DNA of 64,000 nt from Ctena decussata. Taxonomy: Eukaryota; Mollusca; Bivalvia; Lucinida; Lucinidae. Shown here piece after piece: positions 56,283 through 64,000 of this stretch. The notes beneath the pieces are model-generated. The model saw only the letters and a list, made by a program, of their open reading frames with translations, did no database searches and was not told the origin of the DNA. A program made the translations under genes and the position numbers. Location of the stretch: the NCBI GenBank assembly GCA_963989385.1, contig OZ022515.1:11936803-12000802 (forward strand). The letters run 5' to 3'. Within the stretch, counting starts at the first letter, position 1. Each line of letters opens with the position of its first letter.

Positions 56283-56450
56283 CAGGCCCTTTTAATAGCC
56301 AAAACCGGAGCTCATGGGAAAAACTCCTGACGTTTCGCAAGCAGAACTGTTGTCGGCCTGTGCGCTGAGCGAGGCTCGAACCCACAGCAGTCACAGAGAT
56401 GACATATAAGAGCCAGCGCTCTTTCCCACCAGGTCACTGGAGCTATGAAC
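56283..56450 (-). repeat. tRNA-related SINE S7
   Basis: GCGAGGCTCGAACCCACAGC is the complement of a B box; CACCAGGTCACTGGAGC is the acceptor side. Only one copy seen. Confidence 0.55.
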
Positions 56451-56569
56451 AGAATAAATTATTTTCTATTTTTGCGATTATTTTTTAACTTTTGTGGTCC
56501 ATGTAAGTGTTAATTTGTGCGTGCCGATTTTCCCTTTAGCGATTTTAACAAAAACAAATGAGCCGCGAC

Positions 56570-56795
56570 ACGAGAAAACCAACAATGTGGTTGTGCGCCC
56601 AGGGTAGACTCAGATCAGACTGGGCATCCGCCCAGTTTACTCAGTCTCTTCTTTATGTGCTCAAAGGGTAGCTTAGGGTCTAAGCTACCTCCATGCGGTC
56701 AGCGAAGGCTCTGATCAGACTGGGCGGATGCCCAGGCTGATCTGAGTCTGCGCTGGGCGCACAACCACATTGTTGGTTTTGTCGTGTCGCGGCTC
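56570..56795. mobile_element. Palindromic MITE M2, copy 4
   Basis: GAGCCGCGACACGAGAAAAC...CAACCACATTGTTGGTTTTGTCGTGTCGCGGCTC, the best-preserved copy, with arms paired over about 100 bp. Centre GGTAGCTTAGGGTCTAAGCTACC. Confidence 0.9.
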
Positions 56796-57555
56796 AAATG
56801 CCTTTGCAAATGTAAAACTTCATATTTTGATAAGCCCCCGGAAAAGTAAGCAAAGACTTTCTGATGTAAGAACTGTCAAGTTTTACCTTCGATTGTATCA
56901 CTAAACCTGCACGTGACAATAATAAGTGGCGTGTCTTGATTAGCGAACGCTGCAACAGGGCAGTCTCAAAGATGATTGACGTTCACTGAATTCACTATCT
57001 TAGATATGCAAATCCGTAAAACTGTTGGTTTGATAGCTAAAAGATATACGTCACAGCTTATTAATTAGTTCATTCATGAAATATAGAAAACATGATTTTT
57101 CCGCACGGATCAATAATCAAATGTTCGGACTTTAAAAGATGCATCGAAATGAAGGAAAAATAAGAGGTGAGAAGTTTGTTTTGTAAATCAGAACTCCGCA
57201 TGGCAAAATCACAGTACTTGTATTTACATGAAAACGAAACTGACTCTGCCGCGCGGATAAATTCTCAAAGTTTTCGGACTATTAAACATAAGGGCTACAG
57301 CTCATACATGTAACAGTTTTCCCTCGTTTTGCTGCGTGTTCGAATATCTTATTTTACTTTTCAAAGTTGTTTCCCAGGACGCCAAGGAAGAATCATTGAT
57401 GTGTATCTTCTATCTGAGCCCGGCACTGAGTCTGATGGCGTCCTTTCAGAATCGGAGAAATGATTTCTGTGATTGAAAATTTTACCTAAATACCCTATGT
57501 GTAAAATGGTCGCCTTTACTATAACAAACTTTTAATGTGTGTGGGTACACCTGCA
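56796..57555. other. No recognised gene
   Basis: AT-rich; no ORF above 60 codons and no recognised repeat family. Confidence 0.45.
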
Positions 57556-57558
57556 TAT

Positions 57559-57628
57559 GAGCCACGACACGAGAAAACCAGCAATGTGGTTGTGCGCCAA
57601 GCGCAGACTCAGATCAGATTGGCCAGTT
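57559..57628 (+). mobile_element. Palindromic MITE M2, left-end fragment
   Basis: GAGCCACGACACGAGAAAACC to AGACTCAGATCAGATTGG, then the homology stops. Confidence 0.75.
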
Positions 57629-57740
57629 TGTTTTGGTTAAGAGTTGATCTTATAATGTATTTGATCAAACTTTAGAAGTGAAAAGGATACATGGTATGTC
57701 CCGTATTGGTTGATATCGGGAAAGATCTGTCTTAAGGTGA

Positions 57741-57965
57741 ATGGGCACACTTTTCGGGGAAGCAACACTGCCATTTTCATTTTTACATCCCTTTCTGAAT
57801 GGAGCAAATCCTTTTCTTATTAAAAGTGTTGACCCTATGAAAATGACGTTTGGATTCAAGCCGCGTCGTTGCCCAAACAAGCCTATATGTAAAAACAGCA
57901 TGATAGGCACATGTTGCAGGATAGGTGAATCATACGGTGTATGCTCTGACCAGACTGTACAGTAA
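57741..57965 (+). other. Small ORF with a cysteine-rich C-terminus, unassigned
   Basis: A 74-codon ORF from a real ATG. Residues 44-68 carry five cysteines in the pattern C-x5-C-x7-CC-x8-C, directly after an Arg-Arg (42-43) that could be a processing site. The N-terminus is fairly hydrophobic but not a convincing signal peptide. An odd cysteine number suggests either an exon of a larger secreted protein or a chance ORF. A TTATTAAAAG acceptor-like site at about 57828 would keep the cysteine part. The minus ORF 57665-58015 overlaps it. No family is recognised. Confidence 0.2.
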
Positions 57966-58830
57966 ACTGCGCATATACACATAACACGCGGATCTTTTTT
58001 ATAATAGCGTCCCAAAAGCCGAGTCGTCTTCCCCTGTCGACTGAGTAGATCCTTTTATAGACTGTCTCGAACGACAGCCACTTTTGCACGTATATAATGA
58101 TTATTCGATCAAACTCGGATCAGCCTGTGCATATGCAATGTTAGCAAAATCACCTCGTTCCTGATCAACAATAAATGAAGTCTACAGCAAATAGCGAACA
58201 CTTTGCTCAGATCAGACTTGCACGCTGTTCTTAATATTCGCTATTTGCCCATGTCTAAAGGTACTTCTTTCTCACGTCTCGACTCAATTAAAATGACAGC
58301 TCAGGTAGGGGTATTGACCAGTATTACCAGTATGTACACGGGCGGCGAATTATGTTATCTTTATTGCCTGAGTGTCGTATACTTGCAGATTGTCTCATCT
58401 TTACCTCTTAGTGCTAAACTATCACCGCCGTTTTAAACCACCAGGAACTCTGCAATTTTCTATCAAATAATAATAATAACAATGCCTTATCTCATTTTAT
58501 AGCGCATTATTTACGCAGTCGGGCTTGACTGCTTATCCTTTTTTACTATTATTATTCGATTGATTTCACCGTATTTTGTAACTTCACAGTTGAAGAGCAT
58601 TGCCACGTGCTTGGTGATTTATGCGTTAATAATACCTCTGACAGGTGCCGTTAAGTTTGTGACAAGACGGTTTGCTTTGAAGCTGAACTACCGTTGTACA
58701 CCTGCACTTTAGTAGCGGAGAAAACCGTTATCCTGTCTAATTCAGTTTAAAAAGAGAAACATTTCAGACAGTCAGATTTTGCGTAAATATGAAACGGGCT
58801 GTACACTCCCCATACTAGTCCCTTTGGTGG
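57966..58830. other. No recognised gene
   Basis: The ORF at 58203-58436 is unrecognised. I see no repeat family known from the rest of the window. Confidence 0.4.
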
Positions 58831-58831
58831 C

Positions 58832-59292
58832 TCCAGATAAGAAGGGATAACTGGGATTTGTTGTTGTTGTTGTGTTATTGTTTAATGTTCATGTTAAACA
58901 GCTATGGTCATGTCGGGACGGTCAGTAAACCTAACCACACTATTCCTGGGCAGGCTTAGACCTCCTTAGTGGTTAACCAGTACTAAGTGCACTTACTTTC
59001 AACAGTAACTGACAACTGCCCTTCTTGAATCAGCGGAAGGGGAAATGAAAGTAAGTGGCCGGACCGCCCCGGTATCGAACCCAGGACCTCTGGCTTACAA
59101 GTCAGGCCCCCCTACCGACTGTGCTACACGGCCCGGCGGATAATAGGGATACTTCATAGGTAATTTTCCTTATTTTTGAATGAAAACATATGTTGTGACC
59201 GTTCATTAGAATCGTCTCGGCGAGACGGTTCTAATGATCAGTCACAATGTATGTTTTTATGGAAAAATAAGGACAATTATCCCTAAATTGTT
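58832..59292. mobile_element. Foldback MITE M3, copy 4, with nested SINE
   Basis: Left arm start CTCCAGATAAGAAGGGATAACTGGGAT, SINE at 58859-59138, then GATAATAGGGAT...CATTAGAATCGTCTCGGCGAGACGGTTCTAATG and a right arm to TTATCCCTAAATT. Confidence 0.85.
58859..59138 (-). mobile_element. tRNA-derived SINE S1, copy 3
   Basis: The minus strand starts CCGGGCCGTGTAGCACAGTCGG, has GGGTTCGATACCGGGGCGG (B box), body GACCGTCCCGACATGACC and tail CAACAACAACAA. Flanking GATAACTGGGAT and GATAATAGGGAT are a 12-bp TSD with two mismatches. Confidence 0.88.
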
Positions 59293-59299
59293 AGCACTG

Positions 59300-59935
59300 T
59301 TTGCCATGGGTGCTTGACTGCATTGTAAAAATCAAACTGTTCTATTTAAGCATCGTTACCGTAATTATTTTAAATGACCCAATTTTCAGAAATTTTAAGA
59401 TAACTATGGTATTGCAGTGCTGCAAACTGTCATGATCCCAGTGCAAAATTCAATGACAGACTTTATCTACAGGGATTTATGCGGCAAAATTAGATGAATA
59501 TTCTAATGCCGGTCTTCATTGATTTCCTATATATAATACTTGATGGTGATGCAAGAAATTCAAGACGAGCTAGGTTAACTCCAGTGCATATAAATTATGT
59601 TATTCATTGAAAATGTATACAAAGTCTATGACTTTGACTTTGGAGCGCTACCCCATTAGGCATCAGGATCTTACATTGAATCTGGCTTGTCAGGGTGGCT
59701 GTAACCAATACTATATTTATTTGATGGCAAGAGGATGAATGGATGTGGGGGAAGGGGTGGAAGGGGGTCCCTCCAAAACAATCTCAAAATTCTAGACCAG
59801 TCTTGTAAGACTGGTCTGAAAAAAATCTTATTACAGAAATTTACAACTGATTTGGTAGTTGAATAGTTGAGGTCATTGTAGGTGAGAGTATTGTGGATGG
59901 TTTGGATGGGGATGAGCGGGGAGGGATTTGGGAGG
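59300..59935. other. No recognised gene
   Basis: Contains CTAGACCAGTCTTGTAAGACTGGTCTG (59791-59817), a short perfect hairpin. Otherwise featureless. Confidence 0.4.
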
Positions 59936-59940
59936 TAAAA

Positions 59941-60144
59941 GCAGAGCTCTAAATAAGAGGGAGTATTTGATGATAATTAGGGATAATTTTTGTTAATTCT
60001 GCATAAAAACATATGTTGTGACCCCTCATCTGAACCGTCTCGACGAGACGGTTCATATGAGGGGTCACAACATATAGTTTCATTGAGAAATAAGAAAAAT
60101 TATCCCTCAATTATCATCAAATACCCCTCTTATCTACAGCTCTG
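59941..60144. mobile_element. Foldback MITE M3, copy 5 (best)
   Basis: GCAGAGCTCTAAATAAGAGG...TATGTTGTGACCCCTCATCTGAACCGTCTCG pairs with CGAGACGGTTCATATGAGGGGTCACAACATA...CCTCTTATCTACAGCTCTG over about 100 bp, with essentially no loop. Confidence 0.9.
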
Positions 60145-60228
60145 TAAAAGGTACCTGTAAGCCTTTGTTATGGCTGAATTATTTCAGTAAAGACTCAGAC
60201 CAGCTGGTACAAATATCAGACAAATACA

Positions 60229-60472
60229 AGCCACATCACAAGAAAACCAACAAAGTGACATGTGTGCTGTGCTAAGAGCTAAGACTCAGATCAACCTGGG
60301 CATCCACCCAGTCTGAACGGAGTCTTTGTTGTCAGCACGGAGGTAGCTTAGTCCCCTAGCTACATTTTAAATGCATAGCGAAGACTCTGATCAGGCTGGG
60401 CGAATGCCCAGGCTGAACTGAGACTTCACTGGGCGCACTTGCCACTTAGTTGGTTTTATGGTGTTGCAGCTC
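60229..60472. mobile_element. Palindromic MITE M2, diverged copy
   Basis: AGCCACATCACAAGAAAACCAAC...GTTGGTTTTATGGTGTTGCAGCT, with GGTAGCTTAGTCCCCTAGCTAC at the centre. Confidence 0.8.
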
Positions 60473-60980
60473 ATTGCTGATTGCACTGTTGGAATGAAAA
60501 TTGTCTTAGTGCCAAGAGATTTATCATTTACATGCTGCATAGATTGGACTGATAATTATCATGTTTGCAATATTATGTACAATATAGGTAATGGTACATT
60601 AGACAGAGCCACATGTACAGTAAATGCCTAGACTCCTGAATTCTGTTAAACATGGAAAATCAATTGCATGTGTGTGTGTATAGGGGATAATGGTGGGTGG
60701 GGGAGGGTTGAGAGGAAGGGCTTTTTAGGGTAGAGGCGTTCATTATTGTCAGTAGGATGATATTGTGCTGTTCATTCAGCTTACAGATTACAGAATTTTT
60801 TTTTTTTCAATCCTATCAGTTTGTTCATCATTGAATAAGATATCAATATAATAATTGCTGGAGGCTGCTGCAGTGAGAATATACCATAAAAGTCATACAT
60901 CTAAAACAATTACCGTAATTGTCTTAAAAATAGAACAGTGGGTTTATCAGAGCAGTGAATTGCATCCAAAAGATGCAGAT

Positions 60981-61530
60981 GGAATGGCAAACAGTGTAGA
61001 CCTGATCAGACTGCTGGTCTTAGTGTTAGAAATAAGCAATTGCCCACTTGCCCGACACGGGTTAAATTTGCTGGGGGTAAGTTGATAGTCTTGGAAGGTT
61101 GCCCCCTGGACAACCTGAAATTCTGGTAGATAAAATTCTGGAAAATAATTGTTTCATGTCTTTTTTTGAAGTTTTGCATGAGAGGTCTGAAACCCACCAA
61201 TACTGTTGAAGGAGAAAAATAAAAAGAATCCCAGTCAAAGTAAGCGCTGTGAAAATGATTAGGCAGCTGTGATCCGAACTGTTGGTCAGTTATCTCTGAA
61301 GTTCATGAATTCATGCTAAGTGTCTTAGAAAGGGAGGGTATTTTAGGACTATGTTTACTATGTGAAATCGGAAGAAAATGACAAGTAAACGGTTTAATTG
61401 AAATACAGGGGGACAAGTTGAAATCTTGGCGGGCAAGTTGAAATTCATTTCAGGTTGCCCTTCGGGCAAGTTTCCGTCTGGGCCTTATTTCTAACACCAT
61501 CTGCCCAGACCCATCTGTCCCAATACTTAG
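60981..61530. mobile_element. FB palindrome split by a TGTTAGAAATAAG-ended element
   Basis: An FB left arm (GGCAAACAGTGTAGACCTGATCAGACTGCT) stops at about 61018. 61023-61497 is bounded by GTGTTAGAAATAAG and CTTATTTCTAACAC. Then FB-like sequence resumes (CTGCCCAGACCCATCTG). The insert has internal inverted TTGCCC/GGGCAA motifs and no ORF of note. Confidence 0.7.
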
Positions 61531-61771
61531 AATTTTTGTACAGGTAATAATGTAGTAGCCTGTAACTGTTATACAATACAAGATGTGGCTTTGTTGAGAA
61601 GCTGCTACAGCCAGCTGGCTGCAGTACAGCATGGTGAAAATTAATTGATATTTGAATGAAATTTATTGACATTTTTGAATTAGCAATAGAGCTGAGTGCA
61701 AGAGAAAATAAAGGATTATGATTCACATAATCAGGTGATGAAGTCAAAGCTGCATATATGATGATACATTA

Positions 61772-62338
61772 CAGGGATACAGACTAACTCATTTTTCATA
61801 GGAGCAAGCTGGGCCCCTAAAAACTGAAACTTAGTCGCCCAGCCAGAAATTTAGGGGCCCACATTTAAAACATGGGAATCTTTTATTCAGAATCTGCGCG
61901 AGAATTGCGCCGTTTCCGTAGGCTTTGTAGTAAACCCTGCTTTCTTCATGGTTTTGTTTCCCTTTAGCAACCGGGTGTGAAACACCAGCGGTGTATCACC
62001 ATATTACGCACGAAAAATCTATAAACGGTTAAGATTTTTAGCTGACAAATCCGTCTATCTATCTATCTTCCTTTACGAGGAGGCGGCCATGTTGTTTCTC
62101 GATAGTGAGTAAAATCCAACACACAAGTATGACGGAACACCGAATATTCATAGCCGATATCGGCGCGGAAGTTAGCAATACCCTTAGAGGTGGCGGATTT
62201 TACTCCAAGCCGAAAACACGCCAGACACTCGCCGACAGCTTACGATCGCAAACTGGGCGACTATCATTTCAATTTAAGGCGCCCACCCGATTTTTTACTC
62301 GCAGTGGGCGAGTGGGCGACCGCTAGTCTGTATCCCTG
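61772..62338. mobile_element. TIR element with CAGGGATACAGACTA ends
   Basis: CAGGGATACAGACTAAC at 61772 and CGCTAGTCTGTATCCCTG ending at 62338 are inverted repeats. Both sides carry CATTA (61767-61771 and 62339-62343), a possible 5-bp TSD. Subterminal GCGCCCAC/GTGGGCG motifs are inverted. 567 bp. Overlapping ORFs at 62105-62432 have no known domain. The CAGGGA start resembles hAT, but hAT makes 8-bp TSDs. Confidence 0.75.
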
Positions 62339-62415
62339 CATTATTTTTGGTGAAAATTATGGGATATCTTTTCTCATTTCTTCATTAAAATGTGGGGATA
62401 GTAGTGGTCGAGCAA

Positions 62416-62687
62416 TTTTTTGGTTGATTTGATGCTCAACGTCCACGGTAAACAACTAAGGTCATGTCGGGACAGTCAGTTAACCTAACCACACTATTCC
62501 TGGGCAGGCTTAGGCCTCCTAAGCGGTTAACCAGTACTAAGTGCACATACTTTCGCCAGTAACTGACAACTGCCCTTCTTGAAGCAGGGGAAGGAGAAAC
62601 GAAAGTATGTGGCCAGACCGGGATTCGAACCCAGGACCTCTGACTTACGAGTCAGGTGCCCTACCGATTGCGCCACCCGGCCTGGCC
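62416..62687 (-). mobile_element. tRNA-derived SINE S1, copy 4
   Basis: The minus strand starts GGCCAGGCCGGGTGGCGCAATCGG, has GGGTTCGAATCCCGGTCTGGCC and body GACTGTCCCGACATGACC; very close to copy 1. TSD GTGGTCGAGCAAT (62403-62415) / GTGGTCAAGCAAT (62688-62700), one mismatch. Confidence 0.9.
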
Positions 62688-62699
62688 GTGGTCAAGCAA

Positions 62700-62910
62700 T
62701 GGTGCTGAGTAACTTTTTGAGTGCTGGGGCCTCCTTATACTTTGTTTAGTAGGGCAACGGCCAACTATGCATGCAGTAGGTGCGGGTTGGCATTGTTTGG
62801 ATACTTTTTCTCTCCCCCATCATATCTTTTCTTTCTCCCTCTCTCTGGCAGACAGACTGAAATACTGTGTCAAAGAGCCGTTTAAAGCCCAAAACAACCA
62901 ACCAATCAAC
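62700..62910 (+). repeat. SINE-like repeat S4, copy 2
   Basis: CTTTCTCCCTCTCTCTGGCAGAC, GACTGAAATACTGTGTCAAAGAGCCGTTTAAAG and AAAACAACCAACCAATCAAC. Confidence 0.65.
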
Positions 62911-63035
62911 AATAAAACGTAATGTGCCAAAAGTGCTGTAAGATGTTTATTTTCCCATTTGAAACAGTCCCAAAAATCCGATCTAGAGTTTTGGGGTTAT
63001 TTAAATTGGAATGGATATATGATCTTATAAATGAA

Positions 63036-63427
63036 TACCGTATTCTACCTAATTAGCGCACATGCCTCTATAAGCGCACGCCGTGGCAATTTGAGAGGCA
63101 TAGGACTATCAATGCACATATTTTTACTGGTTTATCCCTTTGCTTTCTCATTTACAAGAGCTGAAAATGCAATAGAATATTTAAGTTTTTACTCCTAAAT
63201 CTTCTCTATCCTTCTACATGTATATCCATACGATTTTAAAGGTTAAGCATCAGAGAAAAGCTGCTTATAAGCAGCTTTTCTCTGATGCTTTACCTTTAAA
63301 TTCGTTCCCTTCAATATATAATAACCTATTGAAATGTGCGCTTATATGAAAGAAAGTTTACTACAAGTATTTGCCGCCATTTTGAAAAAGTTAAGCGCAC
63401 AGGGCGCTAATAAGCTTGATTACGGTA
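63036..63427. mobile_element. Foldback MITE M7 (TTAGCGC ends)
   Basis: TACCGTATTCTACCTAATTAGCGC and GCGCTAATAAGCTTGATTACGGTA are inverted ends. ATAAGCGCAC is inverted as GTGCGCTTAT inside. At the centre 63239-63296 is a near-perfect palindrome (GCATCAGAGAAAAGCTGCTT...AAGCAGCTTTTCTCTGATGC). Confidence 0.8.
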
Positions 63428-63529
63428 AGCACTGTATGTGTATATTGATTTTAATACAGAAAATAGAGAAAAGTTTGAACTTGAAAATAATTGAAGGCTT
63501 GAAGATACTGAAAGGAAAAATGTCTTGAT

Positions 63530-64000
63530 TAGAACTCTTGCTTCCCAAAAACTGTGGGAATTGAAAGGAAACTCTAATTAAAAAGGGGAACTTGACAACA
63601 CAGCTAATTAAATTACACGGGTTCTGAAAACCAGTGAAAATAAAGTTCTGAAATTGAAGAAACTAGATAATTACAGAAACAAGGAATTGGAAGACATTTG
63701 AACTAAAATATTAGAAATATTTTTTGGAAAGCTAAAACTCGTTTATCAAAAGATCCACCAGTACTGCTAGAAAATTGGAAGTGCAGAATAAGTTTGGATA
63801 TAGATGAAAGTATTGATTTGGAATATGTTGAAGATTTCTTAAGTCATAAAGACTGGGGTTCTAAGGATTCTTATTTAGTTGCAAGTGTTGGATTATCAGC
63901 CTGAACATTAGAGTTAATAGAAAATCTGTATAAAAATAACATGTTGAAATAGTGTTAGCTGAAGAACGAGGAATAATTCTAAGTGATTGTGTTGAAATGT
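63530..64000 (+). pseudogene. Broken protein-like frame at the right edge, unidentified
   Basis: Read on the plus strand, 63719-63903 gives an open segment with KTRLSKDPPVLLENWKC, ISLDIDESIDLEYVEDF and HKDWGSKDSYLVASVGL. After a stop come TLELIENLYKNNML and VLAEERGIILSDCVEM. Upstream there is a Lys/Leu-rich coiled-coil-like VLKTSENKVLKLKKLDNYR. Stops and shifts break it at four or more points. The composition looks like decayed coding sequence (transposon or processed copy). I do not recognise the family, and it runs off the window. Confidence 0.45.

Noticed and set aside
62105..62432. Two overlapping plus ORFs
   Set aside because: Inside a TIR element, without domain or start context.

Overview
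This is animal genomic DNA, most likely from a marine bivalve mollusc. The case rests on an AT-rich background with no operons, repeat density close to saturation, tRNA-derived SINEs, several families of tandem-repeat-cored Helitron-like elements of the kind reported from clams and oysters, and one spliced exon of the conserved animal gene APC. The species cannot be named from sequence alone. Almost all long ORFs are relics of transposable elements or run through tandem repeats.

Region by region. 0-8 kb: a palindromic edge repeat, LINE A (minus strand, RT core 3.4-4.25 kb, C-terminal part 1.6-2.7 kb, split by about 0.7 kb), two plus-strand LINE tails, a GGATCC-ended MITE family, and three copies of a palindromic MITE in a row. 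7.5-13 kb: LINE B (minus strand) split by a 2.2 kb TA-flanked mariner-type insertion, which itself carries a retroelement tail. The same tail, about 99.5% identical, is inserted a second time in LINE B. 13-25 kb: older dispersed repeats, an inverted-repeat element with GACAACTCGCCCC ends, a large inverted repeat, a LINE endonuclease relic split by a SINE, and two promoter-like segments. 25.2-28.5 kb: a Helitron-like element filled with a 145-bp satellite in a higher-order array. 30.6-34.6 kb: three more such elements. 34.7-38.3 kb: three different repeat arrays (TTCAGA-rich, GTGATATCAC palindromes, and a roughly 60-bp unit broken by a SINE). 39-64 kb: palindromic MITEs and SINEs at high density.

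The one confident host-gene feature is the first coding exon of APC, the Wnt-pathway scaffold, at 42932-43181 on the plus strand. If the gene continues rightwards, the remaining 21 kb is mainly its first coding intron. Another exon-sized candidate (52102-52149), a small cysteine-rich ORF (57741-57965) and a broken protein-like frame at the right edge are much weaker.

The main patterns for follow-up are: (1) unrelated Helitron-like families that share the same 3' design, a sub-terminal inverted repeat, then a short hairpin, then TCTTGTT; (2) a 330-bp near-perfect palindrome flanked by an exact 20-bp direct repeat; (3) mobile elements repeatedly nested in one another, with visible target-site duplications that give an insertion order.
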